Shown: piece after piece, positions 40,321 through 48,484 of the stretch
Layout: each line of letters starts with the position of its first letter
Position numbering within the stretch: position 1 is the stretch's first letter
Assembly: GCF_001698225.1 (NCBI RefSeq)
Contig: NZ_CP016594.1
Span: forward strand, 2,356,001-2,420,000
Direction of reading: 5' to 3'
DNA from: Gordonia terrae
Lineage (GTDB): Bacteria; Actinomycetota; Actinomycetes; Mycobacteriales; Mycobacteriaceae
Length of the DNA: 64,000 bases
Position numbers and translations under genes: made by a program
Notes under the pieces: generated by a model
Database searches by the model: none
Told to the model about the DNA's origin: nothing
What the model saw: the letters and a program-made list of their open reading frames with translations, nothing else

Positions 40321-41418
40321 GTGGGCGCGAGCAGGGACGGGATGGGAGCGCCGAAGCACTACCGCGGCACCGACCCGCTGACCGCGGAGCCGGTCGAGTT
40401 CTGGGTCAGCGGTGACACCATCAGTGCGACACCGGTTCCCGACGCCGAGACGGCCGTCGACGGCGGCTGGATACTGCCGGGCCTCGTCGATGCCCACAAT
40501 CATGTGGGCATCGCCCCCGGTCTCGGGGTCGACATCGAGCAGGCCCGCGGCTTCGCCTATGCCGATGCGCGCGCCGGCACCCTGCTGATCCGCGAGGTCG
40601 GGTCGCCGCTGGACACGCACCCGCTGGACGACGATCCCGCATGCCCGCGCTTCATCCGATCGGGCAAGCACATCGCGCGACCCAAGCGATATCTGCGCGA
40701 CTACGGCGTCGACCTCGACGATCCGAACGAACTGGCCGCCGAGGTGGCCCGGCAGGCGCAGGCCGGCGACGGCTGGGTGAAGATCGTCGGGGACTGGATC
40801 GATCGCGAGGTCGGCGATCTGGCCCCGCTGTGGACGCGAGCGCAGATCGAGTCGGCGGTCGCGGTCGCGCACGAGCACGGTGCGCGGATCACCGCCCACG
40901 TCTTCGGAACCGACGCCCTGGTCGACCTGATCGGCGCGGGTGTGGACTGCATCGAGCACGGCACCGGACTGACCGGTGATCTCGTCGACCAGCTCGTCGA
41001 ACGCTCGATTGCCTTGGTGCCCACCATGATCCAGGTCGAGAACTTCCCCGGGATCGCCGACGGCGCCGAGCGCTTCCCGACCTACGCCGCGCACATGCGG
41101 GCTCTGCACGCGGGTGCGCCGAGCGTGTTCGACGCCGCGTACGAGGCCGGAGTGCAGATCTTCGCCGGAACGGACGCGGGCGGATTCGTCGAGCACGGTC
41201 GCATCGTCGACGAGATCGAGGCGCTGTCGGGCATCGGCCTCGGTCCCGCGGCCGCGATCGCGGCGGCGTCGACGGCGGCGCGGGGCTGGCTCGGTGCCGA
41301 CGTCCTCGAAGACGGTCATCGTGCCGACTTCGTGGTCTACGCAGACAACCCATGTGACGATCTGGGCACGCTGCGGCACCCGGTGGCAGTGGTGTCGTCG
41401 GGTCGCCACATCGTGTGA
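40321..41418 (+). CDS. Amidohydrolase-family metal-dependent hydrolase
   Basis: A 365-residue TIM-barrel hydrolase of unknown substrate (Rv2915c position). The N-terminal metal-binding HNH (His59 and His61 in VDAHNHVG), later His in ITAHVFG and IEHGTG, and Asp in FAGTDAGGF give the usual amidohydrolase metal set. The GTG start is 4 nt after the ffh stop; an internal ATG seven codons in is also possible. It is closest in layout to imidazolonepropionase/prolidase-like members, but the substrate cannot be named. Confidence 0.85.
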   Translation: MGASRDGMGAPKHYRGTDPLTAEPVEFWVSGDTISATPVPDAETAVDGGWILPGLVDAHNHVGIAPGLGVDIEQARGFAYADARAGTLLIREVGSPLDTHPLDDDPACPRFIRSGKHIARPKRYLRDYGVDLDDPNELAAEVARQAQAGDGWVKIVGDWIDREVGDLAPLWTRAQIESAVAVAHEHGARITAHVFGTDALVDLIGAGVDCIEHGTGLTGDLVDQLVERSIALVPTMIQVENFPGIADGAERFPTYAAHMRALHAGAPSVFDAAYEAGVQIFAGTDAGGFVEHGRIVDEIEALSGIGLGPAAAIAAASTAARGWLGADVLEDGHRADFVVYADNPCDDLGTLRHPVAVVSSGRHIV

Positions 41419-41434
41419 GCAACGCCACACGATG
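41409..41434 (+). terminator. Hairpin at the end of the amidohydrolase gene
   Basis: CATCGTGTG (41409-41417) pairs perfectly with CACACGATG (41426-41434), spanning the stop codon. It separates the ffh unit from rpsP. Confidence 0.55.
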
Positions 41435-41643
41435 GCATCTGGTTGCTCTTCTTACCGCCGCGTAACGTAGCAACGGCGTTGCAACGGTTCGGCCCACGAT
41501 GCCGACCAGTCCACGCCGGAATCACTTCAGCCTGGGTCCGGCGACGCGGAACCGTCGGAGCCGGGGGTCGAGGGAGGCTCCGGCGGTGTCGTGATCTCGG
41601 ACACCGATGAGCCGACACCGATGAGTGACGGAATGGCGACGTG

Positions 41644-41684
41644 CGGCATGTGGTCGCCTTCGCGGGGTGGGTGACCACATGCCG
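41644..41684. other. 12-bp perfect hairpin upstream of the rpsP promoter
   Basis: CGGCATGTGGTC (41644-41655) and GACCACATGCCG (41673-41684) are exact reverse complements with a 17-nt loop, 70 bp before the rpsP -10 motif. It could be a terminator or a protein-binding site. Confidence 0.5.
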
Positions 41685-41753
41685 GTACATCGGCCGCCTT
41701 CGTCGGCATGGACGCCGGTCATGGTCGCCGGATTCGGTGTCCGTCGTCTGGTC

Positions 41754-41762
41754 TGGCACAAT
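41754..41762 (+). promoter_or_regulatory. Extended -10 of rpsP (TGG-CACAAT)
   Basis: TGGCACAAT, an extended -10 form, ends about 125 nt before the rpsP start. TTCGGT at 41733-41738 could be a weak -35 (18-nt spacer). The identical TCTGGCACAAT string occurs before rplS. Confidence 0.5.
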
Positions 41763-41888
41763 GGCTCGCTGGTTCGTCGGATCCGGTCACGGCCGCCCGA
41801 CGGTCACACCGATACAGACGCAAAACCGGGTCCGCCATTCCGGGCGGTCTGCTGAATTGCGCAGTGACCATACGAAAGAGAAGTAGAC

Positions 41889-42326
41889 ATGGCTGTCAAG
41901 ATCAAGCTCACGCGGCTCGGCAAGATCCGCAACCCGCAGTACCGCATCGTCGTCGCCGATGCCCGCACCCGCCGCAACGGCCGGGTCATCGAGACCATCG
42001 GCAAGTACCACCCGAAGGAAGAGCCCTCGCTGATCGAGGTCGACTCCGAGCGCGCACAGTACTGGCTGGGAGTCGGCGCGCAGCCGACCGAGCCCGTCGC
42101 CGCGATCCTCAAGGTGACCGGTGACTGGCAGAAGTTCAAGGGCCTGCCGGGCGCCGAGGGCACCCTGAAGACCGCCGAGGCCAAGCCGTCGAAGCTCGAC
42201 CTGTTCAACGCTGCGCTCGCCGCCGCCGACAACGAGCCCGTCGCCGCCGCGACCACCCCGAAGAAGAAGGCCGCCAAGAAGGACGACGAGGCAGCCGAGG
42301 CGCCCGCCGCCGAGGGTGACGCGTGA
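41889..42326 (+). CDS. rpsP: 30S ribosomal protein S16
   Basis: A 145-residue small-subunit protein. The conserved S16 core [20 protein letters not shown] occupies the first ~85 residues. A Lys/Ala-rich C-terminal extension ([19 protein letters not shown]) is typical of actinobacterial S16. ATG preceded by GAGAAG. The stop overlaps the KH-protein start by 4 nt (GTGA). It heads the rpsP-KH-rimM-trmD operon. Confidence 0.97.
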   Translation: MAVKIKLTRLGKIRNPQYRIVVADARTRRNGRVIETIGKYHPKEEPSLIEVDSERAQYWLGVGAQPTEPVAAILKVTGDWQKFKGLPGAEGTLKTAEAKPSKLDLFNAALAAADNEPVAAATTPKKKAAKKDDEAAEAPAAEGDA

Positions 42327-42565
42327 GCGCAGTCGTCGCCGACGCGGTCGAACATCTCGTCCGCGGAATCGTCTCCAACCCCGATGACGTCCGGGTCGAC
42401 CTCGTCACCGGCCGCCGCGGCCGGCTCGTCGAGGTCCACGTGAACCCCGACGATCTCGGCAAGGTGATCGGACGCAACGGTCGGACCGCGACCGCACTGC
42501 GGACCCTGGTCTCCGGAATCGGCGGACGCGGGATGCGCGTCGACATCGTCGACACCGACCGCTGA
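42323..42565 (+). CDS. khpA: KH-domain RNA-binding protein (KhpA/YlqC type)
   Basis: An 80-residue single KH domain with the GxxG loop in [16 protein letters not shown]. It is the Rv2908c position, between rpsP and rimM, where this small RNA chaperone is almost always found. KhpA-type proteins bind small RNAs and affect cell size in Gram-positives; the role here is inferred. Start GTG overlaps rpsP. Confidence 0.93.
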   Translation: MSAVVADAVEHLVRGIVSNPDDVRVDLVTGRRGRLVEVHVNPDDLGKVIGRNGRTATALRTLVSGIGGRGMRVDIVDTDR

Positions 42566-42591
42566 CCGAGAACCCGAACACCGAACGCATC

Positions 42592-43125
42592 GTGGATCTC
42601 GTCGTCGGCCGTGTGGTCAAGTCGCATGGAATCCGTGGCGAACTCGTCGTGGACGTCCGCACGGACGAGCCCGAGATGCGTTTCGCACCGAACTCGGTGC
42701 TGCGTGGCCGTCTGCCGCGCGGCGCCGGGGAGCGGGACTTCACCGTCACAGCCGCCCGGGAACATTCCGGGCGGCTGTTGGTGTCCCTGGCCGGTGTCGC
42801 CGACCGGAATTCGGCCGACGCCCTGCGCGGCACGCTGTTCCTCATCGACTCCTCGCAGGTCGAGCCGTCCGACGACCCGGATGAGTTCTACGACCACGAA
42901 CTCGAGGGCGTCCCCGTACAACTCGTCGACGGTTCCGCGGTCGGCGTCGTCGAATCGGTCCTGCACCTGCCCGGCGGTGAGCTGCTGTCGGTGCGGACCA
43001 CCGACGACCGCGAGGTGCTCGTCCCGTTCGTGCGGGAGATCGTGCCGGGCGTCAGCCGCGAACTCATCGTGATCGACCCACCCGACGGACTGCTGAATCC
43101 GGACTCGCTCGACGAGGCGCCCTGA
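42592..43125 (+). CDS. rimM: Ribosome maturation factor RimM
   Basis: Needed for 30S assembly around the 3' domain of 16S rRNA; binds S19. The 177-residue protein has the N-terminal beta-barrel ([19 protein letters not shown]) and the C-terminal PRC-barrel domain ([33 protein letters not shown]). Length is normal. GTG start. The last base of its stop codon is the first base of the trmD ATG. Confidence 0.95.
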   Translation: MDLVVGRVVKSHGIRGELVVDVRTDEPEMRFAPNSVLRGRLPRGAGERDFTVTAAREHSGRLLVSLAGVADRNSADALRGTLFLIDSSQVEPSDDPDEFYDHELEGVPVQLVDGSAVGVVESVLHLPGGELLSVRTTDDREVLVPFVREIVPGVSRELIVIDPPDGLLNPDSLDEAP

Positions 43126-43844
43126 TGCGTCTCGACGTCGTGTCGATCTTTCCCGAGTACCTCGATCCGCTCCGAGTCGCCCTGCTGGGCAAGGCGATCG
43201 ACGCCGGACGGATCAGCGTCGCGGTCCATGATCTACGAAACTGGGCCCACGACGTCCACCGCAGCGTGGACGACTCGCCCTACGGCGGCGGACCCGGGAT
43301 GGTCATGAAACCCGAGGTGTGGGGACCGTGCCTCGACGAGGTGTGCCCCGACGACGCCCTGCTGATCGTGCCGACGCCCGCCGGTGTGCCGTTCACCCAG
43401 GAGACCGCGCGTCGCTGGAGCGCCGAGAAGCACCTGGTGTTCGCCTGCGGCCGGTATGAGGGCATCGACCAGCGCGTCTTCGACGACGCCGCCCGACGCG
43501 TGCGCGTCGAAGAGGTCTCCCTGGGCGACTTCGTCCTCATCGGGGGAGAGGTCGCGGTCATGGCCATGATCGAGGCGACCGTGCGTCTCCTCGACGGCGT
43601 GCTCGGCAATCCCCGGTCGCATCAAGAGGATTCCTTCTCCGACGGACTCCTCGAAGGTCCGAGCTACACGAGGCCGGTGAGCTGGCGCGGCCTCGACGTC
43701 CCGCCCGTGTTGCTCAGCGGCGACCACGCGAAGGTGGCCCGCTGGCGTGCCGAGCAGGCCCTCGAGCGCACGCGTGTGCGGCGCCCCGACCTGCTTCCGG
43801 ACGCTGTGGACACCGCCACGGACCATCCGGGCGATTCCGGCTAG
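43125..43844 (+). CDS. trmD: tRNA (guanine-N1)-methyltransferase TrmD
   Basis: Methylates G37 of tRNAs using SAM, preventing frameshifting. The 239-residue SPOUT protein starts [16 protein letters not shown], has the knot motifs ([13 protein letters not shown] and [20 protein letters not shown]) and the [16 protein letters not shown] segment. Length and motifs are typical. It overlaps rimM by one base (TGATG). In mycobacteria lppW and rplS follow; here a three-gene cassette is inserted before rplS. Confidence 0.96.
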   Translation: MRLDVVSIFPEYLDPLRVALLGKAIDAGRISVAVHDLRNWAHDVHRSVDDSPYGGGPGMVMKPEVWGPCLDEVCPDDALLIVPTPAGVPFTQETARRWSAEKHLVFACGRYEGIDQRVFDDAARRVRVEEVSLGDFVLIGGEVAVMAMIEATVRLLDGVLGNPRSHQEDSFSDGLLEGPSYTRPVSWRGLDVPPVLLSGDHAKVARWRAEQALERTRVRRPDLLPDAVDTATDHPGDSG

Positions 43845-43884
43845 GATCTGCCGGAGAGTCGACTCGCAGGGGGTTCGGGGGACG

Positions 43885-44229
43885 ATGCAGGGGTATTCGG
43901 CCATGGTCGACGAGCTCGACCGTCAGCGCACCGAACTCGAGCGCATCCGGAAGATTCTGTCGCAGCTGACCTCTCGGGCGACCAGTCACGACCGGCTCGT
44001 CGCGGTGACGGTCGACGCACGCGGGCTCGCGGTGGACATCATCATCGAACCCGCCGCGCTGCGGCGCTACCGCGCGGATCAGTTGTCGACCCTGCTCACC
44101 ACGCTGATCGCCGAGGCGGACACCGCCCTGCGCGTCCGTGTCGCCGAAGTGCTCTCCGGCGCACCGGATCTGGCGATCGACTACGCCGACATCCGCCTCG
44201 AGAGCGTGATGGCCGATGACGAATCCTGA
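43885..44229 (+). CDS. YbaB/EbfC-like protein (EspL-like)
   Basis: A 114-residue protein from ATG 43885. The N-terminal coiled coil (MVDELDRQRTELERIRKILS) and the following beta segment (RLVAVTVDARGLAVDIIIE) fit the YbaB/EbfC fold. In mycobacteria a YbaB-like protein of the same size, EspL, belongs to the ESX-1 locus; size and neighbours here suggest an ESX accessory protein rather than the RecR-linked YbaB. A TAGGAT at 43842-43847 may be its -10. The next gene begins 14 nt before its stop. The role is inference. Confidence 0.65.
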   Translation: MQGYSAMVDELDRQRTELERIRKILSQLTSRATSHDRLVAVTVDARGLAVDIIIEPAALRRYRADQLSTLLTTLIAEADTALRVRVAEVLSGAPDLAIDYADIRLESVMADDES

Positions 44230-44572
44230 TCCGGTCGCCGGAGGACAGAACCACGCCCACCGGGTGAGCGCCGATCCCGCCGCGGCCGTCGCCCTCGCGC
44301 TGCGTCTTGCGCAGGCCGCCGAGGGGCTGGCGGCGGTGCGCGGCGAACTGTCCACGCTGCTTCTCGACATCGATGCGGCGGTGGGCGCCGATGGCGCGGC
44401 TGGTGCATTCCGGACGGGGTTCGCGCCGGCGGCCACGGAGGTCGCCGCGTCCCTGCGGGACGCCGAGGAGCGACTCGGAGAACACCGTCGGGCCCTCGAG
44501 ACCGGCGTCGACGCACTGGTCGGCGCCGACGCCGACGCGTCCGCGCATCTCGGCCGGAGCGCGGCGCGATGA
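44216..44572 (+). CDS. EspC/WXG100-like small helical protein
   Basis: A 118-residue, Ala-rich protein predicted as a helical hairpin: helix ~22-50, turn around GADGAAGAFRTGF, helix ~70-100. It lacks a true WXG but has the size and shape of EspC/DUF2580 and WXG100 proteins exported by type VII systems. It overlaps the upstream gene by 14 nt and the downstream gene by 4 nt (ATGA), so the three are one operon. I cannot find a YxxxD/E secretion signal in it with confidence. Confidence 0.6.
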   Translation: MTNPDPVAGGQNHAHRVSADPAAAVALALRLAQAAEGLAAVRGELSTLLLDIDAAVGADGAAGAFRTGFAPAATEVAASLRDAEERLGEHRRALETGVDALVGADADASAHLGRSAAR

Positions 44573-45540
44573 CGCCGGGCGAGGCCGAGCGGATCGCGGA
44601 GGGGCTGGCACCAGGGGTGTGGCCGAGCGCCGACGCCGTCGCCCTGCACGACTCGGCGCAGCGCGCCCGCGCGCTGGCCGCGACGCTGGACGGCCTCGCC
44701 GAGACGGTGACGTCGGCGATCGGGTCGTACACGGCCGGCGACGTGACCGCAGGCCGGTTCCATGAGGCCGTCGTGGGCGGGCTCGGGCGCACTGCCGGCG
44801 CCGACCTGCCCGGAGCGGCGGAACGACTCCGTGCGCTGGGGACGTCGTTGGACGCCTATGCCCGGACGGTGGCCGATACCCGACAGCAGATGACGGTGAT
44901 CGCGCTGATCGCCGACCGCGACGCGCGGCGGGCCGAGGTGAACGCCGCCGTCGGAGACGACACGTGGCGGGTGGAGGCCGCGGGTGCGGGCCGGATGGCA
45001 CTCACCGCCGCCGGTGACGACCACACCGAACGGTCGGAGGACGCGGGTCAGAGTGCCGGCGCGCCTGCGGCGACGAGCGGCATGATGCCGATGATGCCGC
45101 TCGGGGCGATGGGCGCGGCAGGGGCGGTGGCGGCCGGCGTCGGGGGTCTGGCCGGTGGGCGGGCTCATGCCGTCCACAGCGGCGTCGGCGCGAGCGATCT
45201 CACCTGGCTGCGGACCCGCGCCGAGAAATTGCAGACAACGGTTCCGTCGTCGATCGCCGGGTGGTTCCGGACGGCGGTCGGGTTGGGGACCGGTGACCGC
45301 GGTACCCGGGTGGTCGTCGTGGGGACGAACGATCCGCAGCCCTACCAGCGGGCCGGCGTCGAGCTCGCCGACGACGAGGCGATCACGGCCAACGGTCGGG
45401 CGCCGGAGCTCGCGATCCTCGACCACATGGTGCACGCCGGTGTCACGCCCAGGGCGATCGCGGCGGCGACCCCGATGGACGCCGCCACCATCTCCGCCCT
45501 ACAGGCCGAGGACGTCGTGGTCATCGGGCCGCGCGCATAG
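44569..45540 (+). CDS. Large ESX-associated-like protein, unknown function
   Basis: A 323-residue protein. Residues 1-~125 are helical and WXG/PPE-like ([20 protein letters not shown] onward). A Met/Gly/Ala-rich low-complexity linker follows ([20 protein letters not shown], about residues 170-190). The C-terminal ~120 residues form a separate alpha/beta-looking domain ([30 protein letters not shown]). The layout of a helical export domain, flexible linker and C-terminal domain resembles ESX substrates such as EspB/EspE or polymorphic-toxin carriers. I do not recognise the C-terminal domain. No immunity-like gene follows; rplS is next. Confidence 0.6.
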   Translation: MTPGEAERIAEGLAPGVWPSADAVALHDSAQRARALAATLDGLAETVTSAIGSYTAGDVTAGRFHEAVVGGLGRTAGADLPGAAERLRALGTSLDAYARTVADTRQQMTVIALIADRDARRAEVNAAVGDDTWRVEAAGAGRMALTAAGDDHTERSEDAGQSAGAPAATSGMMPMMPLGAMGAAGAVAAGVGGLAGGRAHAVHSGVGASDLTWLRTRAEKLQTTVPSSIAGWFRTAVGLGTGDRGTRVVVVGTNDPQPYQRAGVELADDEAITANGRAPELAILDHMVHAGVTPRAIAAATPMDAATISALQAEDVVVIGPRA

Positions 45541-45573
45541 CCACTCCGCGATTTCGTCGGCTCGGGGTGTCTC

Positions 45574-45582
45574 TGGCACAAT
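45574..45582 (+). promoter_or_regulatory. Extended -10 of rplS (TGG-CACAAT)
   Basis: TGGCACAAT (45574-45582), identical to the rpsP element, about 167 nt before the rplS ATG. The leader contains a CCCCGG/CCGGGG-like stem near 45605-45622 and could carry autoregulatory structure. Confidence 0.5.
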
Positions 45583-45748
45583 AGTCGGGTTGCCTGTCGA
45601 CGATGCCCCGGCCACGGGGCCGTCCATGACCGCGATGTCAGTGACACCGTCGACAGTGACGCCAACGACTCGGAGCACGAACCGGTCGAGCCCTCGGGCC
45701 GCCAGGTTCCTCTGCTCAACGTTTCCCGCCAGACAAGGACCACGACAC

Positions 45749-46090
45749 ATGAACACGCTCGACTTCCTCGACAAGCAGTCCCTCCGCGACGACGTGCCGG
45801 ACTTCGGCCCCGGCGACACCCTCGACGTCCACGTCAAGGTCATCGAGGGCAGCAAGGAGCGCGTGCAGGTGTTCAAGGGTGTCGTCATCCGCCGCCAGGG
45901 CGGCGGCGTGCGCGAGACCTTCACCGTCCGCAAGGTGTCCTTCGGCGTCGGCGTCGAGCGCACCTTCCCCGTGCACAGCCCGAACATCGCCAAGATCGAC
46001 GTCCTCACCCGCGGTGACGTCCGTCGCGCCAAGCTGTACTACCTGCGCGATCTGCGCGGCAAGGCAGCCAAGATCAAGGAAAAGCGCTGA
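45749..46090 (+). CDS. rplS: 50S ribosomal protein L19
   Basis: A 113-residue protein at the 30S/50S interface. Start [20 protein letters not shown] and the conserved [32 protein letters not shown] and [19 protein letters not shown] segments identify L19. An AAGGA lies upstream of the ATG. In mycobacteria it is transcribed with lepB-rnhB downstream, as here. Confidence 0.98.
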   Translation: MNTLDFLDKQSLRDDVPDFGPGDTLDVHVKVIEGSKERVQVFKGVVIRRQGGGVRETFTVRKVSFGVGVERTFPVHSPNIAKIDVLTRGDVRRAKLYYLRDLRGKAAKIKEKR

Positions 46091-46096
46091 CGCGTC

Positions 46097-46102
46097 TAAC
46101 CT
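46097..46102 (+). promoter_or_regulatory. Putative -10 element of lepB
   Basis: TAACCT (TANNNT) ends 6 nt before the lepB GTG in the 18-nt gap after rplS; no Shine-Dalgarno is present. A leaderless lepB transcript is plausible. Confidence 0.4.
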
Positions 46103-46108
46103 GACGAG

Positions 46109-46963
46109 GTGGCCGACACACAGCGACCCCACGATGCACCCGACGGTGACCGCGACGAGGACGCCAAGCGTCCGTGGCGGTTGAAGACCGACCGGGACGA
46201 CCCCACCGACGACCGCGGAAAGCGTAAGTCCGGATCGGGCTCGCTCCTACGCGAAGTCGTGATCATCGTGGGGTGCGTCCTGCTCCTCACCTGGGTTCTG
46301 CAGACCTTCATCGGTCGGCAGTACGTGATCCCGTCGGAGTCGATGGAGTCGACGCTCATCGGCTGCGACGGGTGCACCAACGACCGCATCGTCATCGACA
46401 AGCTGACGTACCGGTTCGGCGATCCGCAGCCCGGTGACGTCGTCGTGTTCAAGGGTCCGTCGGAGTCGTGGAACGGCGCCTGGGTGTCACCCCGGTCGAC
46501 GAACCCGGTGATGCACAAGGCGCAGGATGCCCTCTCGTGGTTCGGGTTCGCGCCACCGGACGAGAACAATCTCGTCAAGCGCGTCATCGCCACCGGTGGT
46601 CAGACCGTCGAATGTCGCAACGACGAGGGCGTCGGCGTCAAGGTCGACGGGCGACCGCTGCGTGAGCCCTACATCGACATGAAGCTCCAGGAGGAGACGG
46701 TCACCTCGTTCGGCCCCGGCGTCGCCGGGCCGGGCAACCAGGTGCCGCCGTGTCTGGGTCCGGACTTCGGTCCGATCAAGGTCCCCGAGGGCAACGTGTG
46801 GGTGATGGGCGACAACCGGCTGAACTCCCAGGACTCCCGGTACCACGTGGACGACCAGTATCAGGGCACGGTCCCAGTCAGTGACATCCGCGGCAAGGTG
46901 CGCTTCATCATCTACCCCTTCTCGCGGATCGGTGGTGTCGGTTCGTTCAATCCGCAGCAGTGA
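46109..46963 (+). CDS. lepB: Signal peptidase I
   Basis: Cleaves signal peptides from exported proteins on the outer face of the membrane. The 284-residue protein has a charged cytoplasmic N-terminus, one membrane helix (residues ~48-68, [18 protein letters not shown]), catalytic Ser79 in [10 protein letters not shown], catalytic Lys157 in [11 protein letters not shown] and the box [17 protein letters not shown]. All type I signal peptidase boxes are present. GTG start. Confidence 0.96.
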   Translation: MADTQRPHDAPDGDRDEDAKRPWRLKTDRDDPTDDRGKRKSGSGSLLREVVIIVGCVLLLTWVLQTFIGRQYVIPSESMESTLIGCDGCTNDRIVIDKLTYRFGDPQPGDVVVFKGPSESWNGAWVSPRSTNPVMHKAQDALSWFGFAPPDENNLVKRVIATGGQTVECRNDEGVGVKVDGRPLREPYIDMKLQEETVTSFGPGVAGPGNQVPPCLGPDFGPIKVPEGNVWVMGDNRLNSQDSRYHVDDQYQGTVPVSDIRGKVRFIIYPFSRIGGVGSFNPQQ

Positions 46964-46973
46964 TGGGTGCACT

Positions 46974-47663
46974 GTGACGACTCGATGGCCTCCGCGCTCT
47001 CCCGTCCGCCGCGCCGCGGGGCTGCGGACGTTCGAATTCGCGTTGCATCGCCAGGGCCTCGGACCTGTTGCCGGCGTCGACGAGGCCGGTCGCGGTGCCT
47101 GCGCCGGGCCGCTCGTGGTCGCGGCGTGTGTGCTCAAACCCACGCAGCTCGTCTCGCTGGCGGAACTCGACGATTCCAAGCGTCTCTCCGAGCGCACGCG
47201 CGAGGGTTTGTACCGCTCGGTGACGCGCTACGCCCAGAGCTGGAGCGCGGTGGTCATCGAGGCCGCGGAGATCGATCGCATCGGGATCCACGTCGCCAAC
47301 ATCGAGGGCATGCGACGTGCGGTGGCGGCGCTCGACGTGAAACCCGGATACGTATTGTCCGACGGCTTCGCGGTGCCGGGACTGACCGCGCCGTCACTGC
47401 CGGTGATCGGGGGAGACGGGGCGGCCGCGTGCATCGCCGCCGCCAGCATCATCGCCAAGGTCACCCGAGACCGCATCATGGTCGCGATGGACGACGACCT
47501 GCCCGGCTACGACTTCGCCATCCACAAGGGCTACAGCACGGCGCTGCACATGTCGCGCATCGACGCGGCAGGCCCCTCACCCCAACACCGCATGTCGTAC
47601 CGTAATGTCGCGGCACGTGTGGTCACCAGCGCAAACGACAACAGGGATAGGCTGACAGGATGA
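46974..47663 (+). CDS. rnhB: Ribonuclease HII
   Basis: Cuts RNA in RNA-DNA hybrids and removes single ribonucleotides from DNA. 229 residues from GTG 46974. The catalytic DE of [13 protein letters not shown] (Asp36, Glu37) is present, along with LDDSKRLSE, the later DGDG-like Asp region ([18 protein letters not shown]) and GYSTALH. Length is normal. It lies 10 nt after lepB and overlaps the DUF2469 gene by 4 nt (ATGA). Confidence 0.95.
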   Translation: MTTRWPPRSPVRRAAGLRTFEFALHRQGLGPVAGVDEAGRGACAGPLVVAACVLKPTQLVSLAELDDSKRLSERTREGLYRSVTRYAQSWSAVVIEAAEIDRIGIHVANIEGMRRAVAALDVKPGYVLSDGFAVPGLTAPSLPVIGGDGAAACIAAASIIAKVTRDRIMVAMDDDLPGYDFAIHKGYSTALHMSRIDAAGPSPQHRMSYRNVAARVVTSANDNRDRLTG

Positions 47664-47971
47664 GTGCTGAGGATCTCGAGAAGTACGAAACCGAGATGGA
47701 ACTCTCTCTGTACCGCGAGTACAAGGACATCGTCGGGCAGTTCACGTATGTGGTGGAGACAGAGCGGCGCTTCTACCTCGCCAACGCGGTCGAGATGATC
47801 CCGCGCAACACCGACGGCGAGGTCTACTTCGAACTCCGCATGAGCGATGCGTGGGTGTGGGACATGTACCGGCCCGCGCGTTTCGTCAAACAGGTTCGCG
47901 TGATCACGTTCAAGGACGTCAACATCGAAGAGCTGGAGAAGTCGGAACTCCGCCTGCCCGACGAGCCCTGA
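47660..47971 (+). CDS. DUF2469 family protein
   Basis: A 103-residue acidic protein ([20 protein letters not shown], then [15 protein letters not shown] and [19 protein letters not shown]). It matches the small actinobacterial family DUF2469 that always follows rnhB (Rv2901c in M. tuberculosis). Function is unknown; the tight coupling to rnhB (ATGA overlap) suggests a shared role in RNA:DNA handling, but that is only positional. A strong hairpin follows. Confidence 0.9.
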   Translation: MSAEDLEKYETEMELSLYREYKDIVGQFTYVVETERRFYLANAVEMIPRNTDGEVYFELRMSDAWVWDMYRPARFVKQVRVITFKDVNIEELEKSELRLPDEP

Positions 47972-47991
47972 TCGAGATCGAAGCCTGTTGA

Positions 47992-48024
47992 CAACGCCCT
48001 GATCCTCCACAGATCAGGGCGTTG
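47992..48024 (+). terminator. Terminator after the lepB-rnhB-DUF2469 unit
   Basis: CAACGCCCTGATC (47992-48004) and GATCAGGGCGTTG (48012-48024) form a perfect 13-bp stem with a 7-nt loop, 21 nt after the stop. There is no U-tract, only a short pyrimidine-rich stretch. Confidence 0.75.
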
Positions 48025-48073
48025 CTCGCTCTCGAGGGGTCGGCGAAAGCGGTTCTGCGCGAAGCTGATCGGC

Positions 48074-48478
48074 ATGAGTTCTGAACCGCGCGGACATCCC
48101 TGCCCCGATCGACGTGGCCACATCGGCCGACTCGGCGAGGACGTGGCCGCGGACTACGCGACGTCGCTGGGTTGGGTTGTCCTGGATCGCAATTGGCGTA
48201 CCAGATATGGCGAGCTCGATCTCGTTGCGTGCGATGGGTCGATCCTGGTGATCGTCGAGGTCAAGACGCGAGCGAGCCGCACCTACGATGATCCGGTCAT
48301 GGCGGTGACGCCGACCAAGCTCACCCGGATGCGTCGACTCGCCCGGTTGTGGCTGGCCGCGCAGGACCGCCGGTGGTCGCAGATCCGGTTCGACGTCGTC
48401 AGCGTGCGGCTCGATCAGGCCACGCCCGATGATCTGGCTCGCGCGCGGGTGCGGCATCACCGAGGCGTGTACGTGTGA
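48074..48478 (+). CDS. YraN-family putative endonuclease (UPF0102)
   Basis: A 134-residue protein of the UPF0102/YraN family with a restriction-endonuclease-like core: RHIGRLGEDVAADY-type start, NWRTRYGELDLVACDG and VIVEVKTRAS, giving the D-x-n-E-x-K catalytic pattern. The function is not settled. Its position before comM and dprA is conserved in Mycobacteriales, but here a DUF4185 gene and bluB on the other strand are inserted between. Confidence 0.88.
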   Translation: MSSEPRGHPCPDRRGHIGRLGEDVAADYATSLGWVVLDRNWRTRYGELDLVACDGSILVIVEVKTRASRTYDDPVMAVTPTKLTRMRRLARLWLAAQDRRWSQIRFDVVSVRLDQATPDDLARARVRHHRGVYV

Positions 48479-48484
48479 GGTGCG

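Larger units (their letters stand above)
41419..41888 (+). other. 470-bp region upstream of rpsP, no gene
   Basis: No credible coding sequence. It holds a terminator-like hairpin (41409-41434), a stem CGGTGTC/GACACCG near 41583-41606, a 12-bp direct repeat (GACACCGATGAG at 41600 and 41614), a strong 12-bp hairpin at 41644-41684 and the rpsP promoter motif at 41754-41762. Part may be a decayed gene. Confidence 0.5.

Noticed and set aside
41625..41886. Short plus-strand open frames upstream of rpsP
   Set aside because: They run through the hairpin and promoter region, lack ribosome binding sites and look like Arg-rich shadow sequence.
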